From: a virus
DNA length: 59,728 bases
Virus record (IMG/VR): IMGVR_UViG_3300018421_000026
Span: 1 to 59,728 of that record
Direction: 5' to 3' (one strand)
The notes under the pieces are model-generated. The model was not told the DNA's origin and searched no databases. It saw nothing but the letters and a program-made list of their open reading frames with translations. A program made the translations under genes and the position numbers. Within the stretch, counting starts at the first letter, position 1; each line of letters starts with the position of its first letter. Below, in pieces: positions 49,987 to 57,708 of the stretch.

Positions 49987-50454
49987 ATGACCGTAGTAAA
50001 AGGTAAAGCCTATTGGGCATCAGTACAACAACCAAACACCACTTACGAACCTGAGTGGGCAATCGACATTCTTGTTGATGACAACAATCGTGCAGCATTC
50101 GAAGCGGATGGTGTTCCGATTAAGAACAAAGATGACGAGCGTGGTGACTTCGTTCACATCCGTCAGCGTGTAGCACGCCGTGATGGTACGCAGAATGAAG
50201 CGCCTTCAGTTGTGGATGCACAGAAGCAACCGTTCACTGGCCTTATCGGTAACGGAAGCGTTGTGAATGTAATGTACACACCGTTTGCGTGGGAAATGAA
50301 TGGCAAGTCAGGTGTCTCGCCATTGCTCAAGAAAGTTCAAGTCGTTGACTTGGTTGAGTACAAAGCAGGGGAAGACTTCGATGTCGAAGATGGCTTTACT
50401 GCGACAGAAGCACCGTCAGCTAATGAAGAACTGAATGACGAAGTTCCGTTCTAG
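49987..50454 (+). CDS. Single-stranded DNA-binding protein, 155 aa
   Basis: OB-fold-like beta-rich body (GKAYWASVQQPNT, EWAIDILVDD, VNVMYTPFAW) and an acidic C-terminal tail ending NDEVPF, like the acidic tip by which SSBs recruit partner proteins. The gene follows the polymerase and has its own promoter. The fold family is not pinned down (T7 gp2.5-like or Enc34-like). Confidence 0.82.
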   Translation: MTVVKGKAYWASVQQPNTTYEPEWAIDILVDDNNRAAFEADGVPIKNKDDERGDFVHIRQRVARRDGTQNEAPSVVDAQKQPFTGLIGNGSVVNVMYTPFAWEMNGKSGVSPLLKKVQVVDLVEYKAGEDFDVEDGFTATEAPSANEELNDEVPF

Positions 50455-50544
50455 GTAGTTGATATGCACGGGGGCGACATTTGGATTTGGTCGCTGGAGA
50501 TAGCTGCGAGGGTGGGAACGCTATCACTTACATAGGAGATTGAC

Positions 50545-50748
50545 ATGACAGACCTACCAGTACAATTGGTATTATTTTATTTTCTAATCGCAGGCTTCTT
50601 TGTCGGGTGGGTTATGCCCCGTGGCAAATATCTAAAAGCCTTTCAATTGCGGCTACTTAAAGGCTTGCACAACTTCTTCGCAGACGAGGAAGAGTATATT
50701 GCACACAAAGTAGAGCGCATTCGCAAGCATACACGCCGTAAGAAGTAG
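50545..50748 (+). CDS. Small membrane protein, 67 aa
   Basis: One membrane helix (LVLFYFLIAGFFVGWV, residues 8-24), then a basic helical tail (KVERIRKHTRRKK). GGAG before the ATG. Its TAG stop shares its last base with the first base of the tRNA. Confidence 0.72.
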   Translation: MTDLPVQLVLFYFLIAGFFVGWVMPRGKYLKAFQLRLLKGLHNFFADEEEYIAHKVERIRKHTRRKK

Positions 50749-50824
50749 GACACGTAGCTCAACTGGATAGAGCAGCAGACTTCTAATCTGCAGGTTGCAG
50801 GTTCAAGTCCTGCCGTGTTCACCA
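50748..50824 (+). tRNA. tRNA-Arg (anticodon TCT), CCA encoded
   Basis: Full cloverleaf: 7-bp acceptor GGACACG/CGTGTTC with one G-T pair, 4-bp D stem GCTC/GAGC, 5-bp anticodon stem GCAGA/TCTGC with loop CTTCTAA (anticodon TCT), 5-nt variable loop and 5-bp T stem GCAGG/CCTGC, then ACCA. Reads AGA and AGG codons. Confidence 0.95.
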
Positions 50825-50839
50825 ACATAGGAGAAGCAA

Positions 50840-51367
50840 ATGTATTTACCCAAGCGATTGCCAAGCGTAGTGTTTCAGACACGAGTGCGTGACGAAAGCA
50901 TAGGCGGGGATAACCCGTATCGCTGGCAAGAAGTAACAACCGAAGACCTGTTCGAGGGCAAGGAATGTATTCTGTTTGCTCTCCCAGGTGCATTCACACC
51001 TACGTGTTCAACGTATCAGCTGCCATATTTCGAGAAGATGTATGGCGAGTTCAAGGAGCAGGGCATTGACGAAATCTACTGCCTGTCTGTGAACGATTCA
51101 TTTGTAATGAACAAGTGGGCAAAAGACCAGAACCTTGAGAACGTCAAGGTAATCCCTGATGGGTCAGCCAAGTTCACCAACGGCATGAATATGCTGGTGT
51201 TCAAAGACAATCTAGGATTCGGCGCACGTTCATGGCGTTACGCTGTGCATACAAAAGGTATGGACATTGTACGCAGCTGGGTTGAAGACGGATGGGGGCA
51301 TAACGTAGAGGATGACCCATATGTTGAGTCAGCCCCGCAAAACATTCTCGCAGACTTGAAAGGATAA
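50840..51367 (+). CDS. Peroxiredoxin (Prx5/redoxin type), 175 aa
   Basis: FALPGAFTPTCST holds the peroxidatic Cys in the P-x3-T-x2-C motif of Prx5-type redoxins; later FGARSWRYAV supplies the conserved Arg. It should reduce hydrogen peroxide and alkyl peroxides, with glutaredoxin (55781-56011) or host thiol systems as possible electron source. Cys count suggests a 1-Cys type mechanism. Confidence 0.9.
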   Translation: MYLPKRLPSVVFQTRVRDESIGGDNPYRWQEVTTEDLFEGKECILFALPGAFTPTCSTYQLPYFEKMYGEFKEQGIDEIYCLSVNDSFVMNKWAKDQNLENVKVIPDGSAKFTNGMNMLVFKDNLGFGARSWRYAVHTKGMDIVRSWVEDGWGHNVEDDPYVESAPQNILADLKG

Positions 51368-51369
51368 CC

Positions 51370-52227
51370 ATGACTAAGACACTCGACACACTCGTACAGG
51401 ATATATACACGACACTTGAACAGGGTGTCGATGTCTCACAGCCATCAGTGCAAGAAGCACTGGATGAAGTCGGCAGCTTGGTGCGAGAGGCTGCTGAAAC
51501 TGTGCTTCGTGAGGGAGAGCGTACAGGTGCATCTAACCTACGACTCTCTCAAATCGGAAAGCCAGACCGTCAAATCTGGTACGGAGTACAGGGAGAAGAA
51601 GGAGAGCCTCTCAGTGGACAGACCCGTATTAAGTTCCTGATGGGTCATGTTCTTGAGGCTCTCCTGATTTGCCTGACCAAAGTGTCTGGGCATACAGTCG
51701 AAGAGGCGCAGGATACTGTAGAGGTAGAGGGCGTGGTCGGACATCAGGACTGCGTGATTGATGGTGTGCTAACAGACATCAAGTCTGCGTCTGCCTTTGG
51801 CTTCAAGAAGTTCAAGGACAACAGGCTGTCAGACGATGACCCGTTTGGGTACATTGCACAGATTAGTGCATACGCAACCAAGAACAACCGCAATGAGGCA
51901 GCGTTCCTTGCCATTGACAAGAACAGTGGTGAGCTTGCAGTGACCCGTGTGCATGAGCTTGAGATGATTGATGCTCCTGCTCGTGTCCGTCACCTCAAGG
52001 GCATGGTCACAAGTGAGCAGCCACCTGCCCGTTGCTACAACGATACAAAGGATGGAGAGTCAGGCAACCGCAAGCTGGCGATTGGCTGTGTGTTCTGTCC
52101 ATACAAGAAGAAATGCTGGGCTGATGCCAATGGTGGTGCTGGTCTTCGTGCATTCAAATATTCTAATGGCGTGAGGTATCTGACGCAGGTAGCCAAGACA
52201 CCGAATGTCGAAGAACTGGAGTTATGA
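51370..52227 (+). CDS. RecB/Cas4-like PD-(D/E)XK exonuclease, 285 aa
   Basis: GHVLEALLICLTKVSGH, then VVGHQDCVIDGVLTDIKSAS gives the E...D...(D/E)xK core (DGVLTDIK). A late CVFCPYKKKCW provides clustered cysteines, as in Fe-S-containing RecB/Cas4-like nucleases. Likely a phage exonuclease for host DNA breakdown or recombination; it takes the place of T7 gp6. Confidence 0.82.
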   Translation: MTKTLDTLVQDIYTTLEQGVDVSQPSVQEALDEVGSLVREAAETVLREGERTGASNLRLSQIGKPDRQIWYGVQGEEGEPLSGQTRIKFLMGHVLEALLICLTKVSGHTVEEAQDTVEVEGVVGHQDCVIDGVLTDIKSASAFGFKKFKDNRLSDDDPFGYIAQISAYATKNNRNEAAFLAIDKNSGELAVTRVHELEMIDAPARVRHLKGMVTSEQPPARCYNDTKDGESGNRKLAIGCVFCPYKKKCWADANGGAGLRAFKYSNGVRYLTQVAKTPNVEELEL

Positions 52228-52622
52228 AAAGAAAAAAATATAAACACGAATACAAATCCAATTCAGAATACGAGGCAGCACAGCAGCTTCACAAACTAAA
52301 GATAGCCTTCGAGTACGAGAGGGACACACTACCATACGAGTGGCGTGAGGATAAGAAGTACACCCCAGACTTCTTCCTACCCAATGGTGTCGTGCTAGAA
52401 GTAAAGGGTAGGTTCATGGCAGAGGACAGGAAGAAACACCTGTTCATCAAGAGCCAATACCCAGACATAGACATACGCTTTGTGTTTGATAATCCATACC
52501 GCAAGCTATACAAGGGCGGCAAGATGACCTACGCAGACTGGTGCAACAAGTATGGCTACCAATTCTGTAAATTAAATGAGGGCATTCCGCAAGAATGGCT
52601 TGACAAAGCAAATGTCAAATAG
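52224..52622 (+). CDS. Endonuclease I (T7 gp3-like Holliday junction resolvase)
   Basis: 132 aa. SEYEAAQQLHKLKIAFEYE, YTPDFFLPNGVVLEVKGRF (as YTPDFFL and VLEVKGR), IRFVFDNPYRKLYKGG and YADWCNKYGYQF match the endonuclease I family, with catalytic Glu, Asp and E-x-K in place. It should cut branched DNA before packaging. Start overlaps the exonuclease stop. Confidence 0.92.
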   Translation: MKRKKYKHEYKSNSEYEAAQQLHKLKIAFEYERDTLPYEWREDKKYTPDFFLPNGVVLEVKGRFMAEDRKKHLFIKSQYPDIDIRFVFDNPYRKLYKGGKMTYADWCNKYGYQFCKLNEGIPQEWLDKANVK

Positions 52623-52628
52623 TAAAAT
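52600..52628 (+). promoter_or_regulatory. Sigma70-like promoter inside the 52.6-kb gene overlap
   Basis: -35 TTGACA (52600-52605), 17-bp spacer, -10 TAAAAT (52623-52628). It could drive the DUF3310-ThyX-NrdJ genes. Being inside coding sequence, chance cannot be excluded. Confidence 0.45.
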
Positions 52629-52944
52629 AACAATTCATCTGGACGAGTTTAGACCAGACCCATCATCGCCTGAACAGACGCTGTTTCTATGTGTCATACT
52701 TCAGGCACTACTCGATGCGACCAAGCAACCATACAAGGGTGAGCCATCAGAAGCACGCATTGAAAGGGACAGGGCAACGGCGTGGTTCTTTGCTTCAATA
52801 GGAACTACGGCACAAGACTTTGAAGAAGTCTGTACCAATGCAGGTGTTGACCCGAACTACATGAGAGACTTCGCCTATAAGGTGTTGCACACAGGAGAAA
52901 TTGAGTATGTCAGAAAACGAATCAACGCAATCCTTGGACACTAA
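52612..52944 (+). CDS. Hypothetical protein, 110 aa
   Basis: MSNSKITIHLDEFRPDPSSP start, helical centre TLFLCVILQALLDATKQ, RATAWFFASIGTTAQDFEEVC and DPNYMRDFAYKVL. The pattern RDRATAWF...DF--VC--AGVDP--MR recalls a small family common in phages beside replication genes. ATG overlaps the resolvase stop. Confidence 0.68.
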   Translation: MSNSKITIHLDEFRPDPSSPEQTLFLCVILQALLDATKQPYKGEPSEARIERDRATAWFFASIGTTAQDFEEVCTNAGVDPNYMRDFAYKVLHTGEIEYVRKRINAILGH

Positions 52945-53188
52945 GTTCAAGCACTTTGAAGAGCCAAGCGATGACCCAGTAAACAGCCCCGCACATTACA
53001 ACCGCAAGGGTGTGGAGGCAATCCAGGCCATCGAGGCAAGCATGTCACCCGAAGAATACCGTGGCTACCTGAAGGGTAACTGCATGAAATACATGTGGCG
53101 CTACCAATACAAGGGCAAGCCTGTGGAAGATTTGAAAAAATGTCAGTGGTATTTGGATAGGCTTATTGCCTCGCTGGAACAAGTGTAG
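52907..53188 (+). CDS. DUF3310 protein (T7 gp1.7-like nucleotide kinase family)
   Basis: 93 aa. PVNSPAHYNRKGVEAIQAIE, GYLKGNCMKYMWRYQYKGK and DLKKCQWYLDRLI are typical of DUF3310. T7 gp1.7 of this family phosphorylates dGMP and dTMP, so the gene fits the nucleotide module with ThyX and NrdJ. Overlaps the previous gene by 38 bp. Confidence 0.85.
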   Translation: MSENESTQSLDTKFKHFEEPSDDPVNSPAHYNRKGVEAIQAIEASMSPEEYRGYLKGNCMKYMWRYQYKGKPVEDLKKCQWYLDRLIASLEQV

Positions 53189-53194
53189 TATAAT
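53166..53194 (+). promoter_or_regulatory. Sigma70-like promoter before thyX
   Basis: -35 TTGCCT (53166-53171), 17-bp spacer, -10 TATAAT (53189-53194). The ribosome site GGAG (53196-53199) falls before the expected +1 (about 53201), so transcripts from here would have a leader of only about 10 nt; read-through transcripts would include it. Confidence 0.6.
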
Positions 53195-53209
53195 TGGAGT
53201 CTTCGACTA

Positions 53210-53887
53210 ATGAAAGTATCATTGATTGATTTTATGGGCAGCGACCTTACTGTGGTAAACGCTGCCCGTGTTTCCTTCAACAAGGAATCAGAGCGTGTCA
53301 AGGTGGGCAACCATCTCGACCTAACAGAGAAAGACCAGAAGCTTATCAAGTACTTAGCTGAACACGCACACTGGTCGCCGTTCTCACATTGCTTCTTGCA
53401 GTTTCGTATTGAAGCACCCCTATTTGTAGCACGACAGCTAGTCAAACACCAAGTGGGGTTGGCTTGGAATGAAGTCAGCCGCCGCTATGTTGACTATGAA
53501 CCTAAATTCTACACACCTAAGATGTGGCGGAAGCGTGCAGACAATGTAAAACAGGGCAGTGCAGACGATAAAGTTCCGTATGACATACGCCCCTTCATGC
53601 AAGAGGCTTTGGAAACATACGACAACATGCTGAAAGATGGCGTAGCACCAGAGCTTGCACGTATGGTGTTGCCGCAGAACATGTACACAGAATGGTATTG
53701 GTCTGGCTCTCTGTATGCCTTTGCCCGTGTGGTCAACCAACGCCTACACGATACGGCTCAGAAAGAGACACGTGAGATTGCAGATATGATTAGTCAGGAA
53801 GCCGCAAGATTTGATTTTAAACACAGCTGGAAAGCACTAACAGGAGAGGAGCTACGCACCGATGACAAGCAATATGACTATGACTAA
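53210..53887 (+). CDS. thyX: Flavin-dependent thymidylate synthase ThyX
   Basis: 225 aa. Makes dTMP from dUMP using FAD, NADPH and methylene-tetrahydrofolate. Signature region KHQVGLAWNEVSRRY matches the ThyX motif RHR-x7-S with KHQ in place of RHR but the NE-S-RY part complete. Further conserved regions: HWSPFSHCFLQFRIEAPLFV (as HWSPFSHC and RIEAPLFVARQ) and late VVNQRL. Its C-terminus overlaps the NrdJ start by 26 bp. Confidence 0.93.
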   Translation: MKVSLIDFMGSDLTVVNAARVSFNKESERVKVGNHLDLTEKDQKLIKYLAEHAHWSPFSHCFLQFRIEAPLFVARQLVKHQVGLAWNEVSRRYVDYEPKFYTPKMWRKRADNVKQGSADDKVPYDIRPFMQEALETYDNMLKDGVAPELARMVLPQNMYTEWYWSGSLYAFARVVNQRLHDTAQKETREIADMISQEAARFDFKHSWKALTGEELRTDDKQYDYD

Positions 53888-55781
53888 CCACCTACCCACC
53901 GACTATCAAACCTTTATCGCCACATCACGATATGCCAGATGGTTGGAAGACGAGAACCGAAGAGAGACATGGCCTGAGACAGTAGGTAGATTTATAGACA
54001 ACATCGTGCGACCCTCTGGAATTGATACCAAAACAATAGACGAGATTGAGGAAGCCATCCTGAACCTAGAGGTTATGCCTTCCATGCGTGCCTTGATGAC
54101 AGCAGGCCAAGCAGCTGACCGTGACAACACATGCGTATACAACTGTAGCTATCTACCTGTTGACCACCCCCGTGCCTTTGACGAAGCAATGTTTATCCTT
54201 CTGTGTGGCACAGGTGTCGGCTTCTCTGTCGAGCGTCAGGCAATCCAGAAGCTGCCACAAGTACCCGAAGACCTTGCAGAGGTAGAAGATATTATCGTGG
54301 TGCAGGACAGCAAAGAAGGCTGGGCAAAAGGATTGCGTAAGCTTATCTCTCTGCTCTATGTAGGTGACATCCCGTCATGGGACTTGTCTAAGATTCGCCC
54401 AGCTGGCGCACGCCTCAAGACATTCGGTGGCCGTGCCTCTGGACCAGAGCCTCTCAATGACCTGTTTAAGTTTGTCGTTGGTAAGTTTAAGGGTGCAGCA
54501 GGACGTAAGCTCAACAGCGTTGAGTGCCACGACATCATGTGCAAGATTGGCGAGGTTGTGGTTGTCGGTGGTGTACGCCGCAGTGCAATGATTAGCCTAT
54601 CCAATCTGTCCGATGACCGTATGCGTCATGCTAAGTCAGGCCAGTGGTGGGAGAACGAGGGGCAGCGTGCTTTGGCTAACAACTCTGTTGCCTACACTGA
54701 GAAGCCCGACATGGAAACATTCCTGCGTGAGTGGACAGCCCTGGTTGAGTCTAAGTCTGGTGAGCGTGGCATCTTCAGCCGTGACGCAGCAGACAAGCAC
54801 GTAGCACGTAATGGTCGCCGTGAGATTGGCAAGGACTGGGGAACAAACCCCTGCAGTGAGATTATCCTGCGTCCTTACCAGTTCTGTAATCTGACAGAGG
54901 TTGTGATTCGACCAACCGACTCAGAAAAATCCTTGACACGTAAGGTAAAGCTTGCTACAATCTTAGGTACAATTCAATCTACGTACACCCACATGCCGTA
55001 TCTACGACCTGTGTGGCGGCGTAACACTGAAGAAGAAAGGCTGTTGGGTGTGAGCCTGACAGGTATTATGGACAATGAAATTACTAACAAACCGACTTCA
55101 AAGCTTCTTAACAAGCTTCGTGACACTGCTGTACAAACAAACAACGATGTTGCACAGCAACTTGGAATTAGTGCATCTGCGGCCATCACTTGCGTCAAAC
55201 CTTCGGGTACTGTATCGCAGCTTGTTGATTCTGCCTCTGGCATTCACGCTCGTCATAGCGAGTATTATATCCGCACTGTACGGGGCGATAACAAAGACCC
55301 GCTAACGCAGTTCATGCAGGACGCAGGCATCCCATCAGAAGCCTGTGTGATGAAGCCTGAAAGCACGACAGTATTTAGCTTTCCTGTCAAGTCACCTACT
55401 GGTGCAGTTACACGCAATGATATGTCTGCCATTGAGCAGCTTGAGTTGTGGAAGATGTATGCCCTTGAGTGGTGTGAACACAAGCCATCAGTAACCATCA
55501 CAGTGCGTGACGAAGAATGGCTCAAGGTAGGCGCATGGGTGTATGACAACTTTGACATCTGCTCTGGCGTATCCTTCTTGCCGCACAGTGACCACACCTA
55601 TGCACAAGCACCCTATCAGGACTGTGACAAGAAGGTGTACACTGATGCACTGAAGGCCATGCCAAAGTCAATCGACTGGTCAAAGCTTTCTGATTACGAG
55701 AAGGAAGACAACACTGCAGGAACACAGACGCTGGCTTGCTCTGGCGACAGCTGTGAAGTTGTTGACTTGACTGCGGCATAA
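53862..55781 (+). CDS. nrdJ: Class II (adenosylcobalamin-dependent) ribonucleotide reductase
   Basis: 639 aa, monomeric NrdJ/RTPR type, shorter than the 739-aa Lactobacillus enzyme. Reduces ribonucleotides using B12 and no second subunit. Seen: NTCVYNCSYLPV with the N-terminal active Cys, NPCSEI (radical Cys and catalytic Glu), NLTEVV after it, and C-terminal LACSGDSCEVVD with the redox Cys pair. Start at 53862 has a GGAGAGGAG stretch upstream; two later in-frame ATGs (53874, 53880) are alternatives. Depends on host or environmental cobalamin. Confidence 0.93.
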   Translation: MTSNMTMTNHLPTDYQTFIATSRYARWLEDENRRETWPETVGRFIDNIVRPSGIDTKTIDEIEEAILNLEVMPSMRALMTAGQAADRDNTCVYNCSYLPVDHPRAFDEAMFILLCGTGVGFSVERQAIQKLPQVPEDLAEVEDIIVVQDSKEGWAKGLRKLISLLYVGDIPSWDLSKIRPAGARLKTFGGRASGPEPLNDLFKFVVGKFKGAAGRKLNSVECHDIMCKIGEVVVVGGVRRSAMISLSNLSDDRMRHAKSGQWWENEGQRALANNSVAYTEKPDMETFLREWTALVESKSGERGIFSRDAADKHVARNGRREIGKDWGTNPCSEIILRPYQFCNLTEVVIRPTDSEKSLTRKVKLATILGTIQSTYTHMPYLRPVWRRNTEEERLLGVSLTGIMDNEITNKPTSKLLNKLRDTAVQTNNDVAQQLGISASAAITCVKPSGTVSQLVDSASGIHARHSEYYIRTVRGDNKDPLTQFMQDAGIPSEACVMKPESTTVFSFPVKSPTGAVTRNDMSAIEQLELWKMYALEWCEHKPSVTITVRDEEWLKVGAWVYDNFDICSGVSFLPHSDHTYAQAPYQDCDKKVYTDALKAMPKSIDWSKLSDYEKEDNTAGTQTLACSGDSCEVVDLTAA

Positions 55782-56011
55782 TGGCAGACAAGATTGAAAT
55801 ATATGGACAGGAAGGCTGCGGCTTCTGCGACAAGGCAAAGGCTTTGTGTGAGAAGCGTGGTCTTCCTTACACCTATTACGAGATAGGCACTGATATAGAT
55901 GTGTCAGATTTTGCCCGACTGTTTCCCCACAAAAAGACAGTGCCACAAATTATGATTAATGGCACACACATTGGCGGCTTTGCCGAACTCAATGCGGAGT
56001 TGACACTGTGA
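55781..56011 (+). CDS. Glutaredoxin, 76 aa
   Basis: Classic glutaredoxin: GQEGCGFCDKAK with the CGFC active site, KTVPQIMINGTHIGG with the cis-Pro and glutathione site. Probably re-reduces NrdJ encoded just upstream (start overlaps its stop), and perhaps the peroxiredoxin. Confidence 0.95.
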   Translation: MADKIEIYGQEGCGFCDKAKALCEKRGLPYTYYEIGTDIDVSDFARLFPHKKTVPQIMINGTHIGGFAELNAELTL

Positions 56012-56340
56012 GGGTTGACAGAGACTGGGGATACTACATTGTTCTACTGGAGGGCAACGGCTATCTGGTAAAAGAGCTTACCATAAAACCAGGAAAATAT
56101 CTATCCAATCAACGACACCAACACAGGAAAGAAGAGTGGCTTGTAGTGTCGGGCAGCATCAATGTTGTGCTGCAAACAGACCGTGCGCTACAACGTAGCC
56201 TTGTATACCACAAGGGTGACAAGCTCACGATACCAAAAAAGATGTGGCATCATGTTGGCAATATCGGTGACGAAGATGCCAAGATAATTGAGGTATGGAT
56301 AGGTGACATCTTAGATGAAGCAGATATTGAACGGAGATAA
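56008..56340 (+). CDS. Cupin, mannose-6-phosphate isomerase type II-like, 110 aa
   Basis: GTG start overlapping the glutaredoxin TGA. DRDWGYYIVLLEGNGYLVKE, then IKPGKYLSNQRHQHRKEEW and VVSGSINVVL resemble the C-terminal cupin of ManC/PMI type II (RPWG...PG--LS-Q-H--R-E-W-V--G). The QRHQH cluster is a metal site. It may interconvert mannose and fructose phosphates for GDP-mannose supply (gmd at 668); activity unproven. Confidence 0.82.
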   Translation: MRVDRDWGYYIVLLEGNGYLVKELTIKPGKYLSNQRHQHRKEEWLVVSGSINVVLQTDRALQRSLVYHKGDKLTIPKKMWHHVGNIGDEDAKIIEVWIGDILDEADIERR

Positions 56341-56341
56341 T

Positions 56342-56857
56342 ATGACAAAAGTTATTTTAAACGAGCTAGAAAAAAAGATTGCCCTCTTTGTAGCAAAAAG
56401 TAGGTATGCCAGCAATAGAAGTAACGGCGTAAATCAATTACCATATGGTAAAAATTTATCTGAACTAGAGCCAGATATTATGGGTGCAGAATCAGAAATG
56501 GCTGCTTGTAAAATGCTTAACGCTTACCCTGGAGACTTGTTTACCCTTGGAACAAAGGGCGTTAGGTCTGGTCTAGAAATGGGAGACATAAATTATAACG
56601 GTCTTCGCATTGATGTTAAGACTACACAATGGCAAAGTGGATGCCTTTTGTCAAATCAAAAAAATAAAAATATAGATGTTTTTCTGTTAATGGTAGGGTC
56701 AAATGGTAAGTATGAATGCCGTGGTGCAGTTCAAGCAGATACATTATACAAAGACTCAAACTTTGGCAACAATGGTGGCAGATTTAAACACTCTTGTTGG
56801 TATTTAAAACAAACAGAATTAGAGGACTATAAAAAAGTCCTTGACTTAGCTGCATAA
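56342..56857 (+). CDS. PD-(D/E)XK nuclease-like protein, 171 aa
   Basis: DIMGAESEMAACKML (Glu), GDINYNGLRIDVKTTQW (Asp and D-x-K) gives a restriction-endonuclease-type active-site pattern. Lys/Asn-rich and visibly more AT-rich than its neighbours, suggesting later acquisition. Ends just before a strong promoter. Target unknown; could be a defence or modification-related enzyme. Confidence 0.68.
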   Translation: MTKVILNELEKKIALFVAKSRYASNRSNGVNQLPYGKNLSELEPDIMGAESEMAACKMLNAYPGDLFTLGTKGVRSGLEMGDINYNGLRIDVKTTQWQSGCLLSNQKNKNIDVFLLMVGSNGKYECRGAVQADTLYKDSNFGNNGGRFKHSCWYLKQTELEDYKKVLDLAA

Positions 56858-56869
56858 TTTTCATATAAT
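56841..56869 (+). promoter_or_regulatory. Strong sigma70-like promoter for the glycan cassette
   Basis: -35 TTGACT (56841-56846), 17-bp spacer, perfect -10 TATAAT (56864-56869). Expected start about 56876, at the foot of a hairpin. Confidence 0.8.
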
Positions 56870-56878
56870 ATAAGACAA

Positions 56879-56923
56879 GCGGTGGGCAGAGTTCTTCAGT
56901 CCTTTCTCTCTCCTGTCCACCGC
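56879..56923 (+). other. 5' leader stem-loop before glycosyltransferase gene
   Basis: GCGGTGGGC pairs with GTCCACCGC (9 bp, one G-T) and an inner AGAG/CTCT can pair inside the loop. No T run follows, so not a terminator. It begins within a few bases of the predicted transcript start and would cap the mRNA 5' end, a position where hairpins protect mRNA from decay. Confidence 0.6.
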
Positions 56924-56943
56924 ACCCTTATATTGGAGCAGTT

Positions 56944-57708
56944 ATGAAAAGAAGACCAGTTATTTATGTAGGATATGACGAGCGTGACCATCGAGCCTAT
57001 GAGGTTCTGGAACACTCCATCCGCAAATACAACAAAACATATGACATTATCCCCCTGCTTGAGCCAGAGCTTCGGCGCATTGGTTTGTATCGCAGGGCTT
57101 CACGTGTGTTTGAACACGACCCAAAGCAACGCTATGATGTCTTCGACAACAAACCATTCAGCACAGACTTTACGTTTACTCGTTTCCTTGTTCCCGCATT
57201 GAACCAGTATCAAGGGTTGGCATTGTTTATGGATGCCGATATGTTTGTGCGTGGTGACATCGAAGGCATATTCGGTGTGTATGGCAAGAGGACAGAGTTT
57301 GCCGTTCAATGTGTCAAGCACAAATATGAGCCGCCCGAAGGAGCAAAGATGGACGGGGTTGCCCAAACCCGCTATCGCAGAAAGAACTGGTCTAGCTTTA
57401 TGTTATTCAACTGCTCCCACCCCAGCAACAAAAAGCTTACCGTTGATGCAGTGAATCTGCAATCAGGTTCTTGGCTGCACTCTTTTGGGTGGCTTAACGA
57501 TGACGAGATTGGAGATATACATGAAGAATGGAACTGGCTTGACGGACATTCAAGCGAACATGTTGAGGCAAAGAATGCTCACTTTACAACGGGTGGTCCG
57601 TGGTTTAAGGGATGGCAACCCAAGCGGCCTATTGATGAGGCGTATGCAGAAGAGTGGCAAGCCGCTGAAAAAGAAATAACAACGCAGCTTATATTGGAGA
57701 ACATGTAA
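56944..57708 (+). CDS. Glycosyltransferase (GT8-like, DxD), 254 aa
   Basis: MKRRPVIYVGYDERDHRAYEV, written as YVGYDERDHRAYE, start of a GT-A fold; FSTDFTFTRFLVP and LFMDADMFVRGDIEGIF give the DxD metal/nucleotide-sugar site; later HFTTGGPWF. The type fits a retaining GT8-like or related enzyme. First gene of the glycan transcription unit; stop overlaps the next ATG. Acceptor may be a phage protein or host surface polysaccharide. Confidence 0.82.
   Translation: MKRRPVIYVGYDERDHRAYEVLEHSIRKYNKTYDIIPLLEPELRRIGLYRRASRVFEHDPKQRYDVFDNKPFSTDFTFTRFLVPALNQYQGLALFMDADMFVRGDIEGIFGVYGKRTEFAVQCVKHKYEPPEGAKMDGVAQTRYRRKNWSSFMLFNCSHPSNKKLTVDAVNLQSGSWLHSFGWLNDDEIGDIHEEWNWLDGHSSEHVEAKNAHFTTGGPWFKGWQPKRPIDEAYAEEWQAAEKEITTQLILENM

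Noticed and set aside
50455-50544. 23-aa frame starting at 50464
   Set aside because: Too short, no ribosome site or homology; the gap holds no clear terminator either.
56879-56923. Acceptor-stem-like hairpin (GCGGTGG/CCACCGC followed by ACC) resembling a tRNA
   Set aside because: Only about 45 nt with no D, anticodon or T arms; kept as an mRNA leader hairpin.
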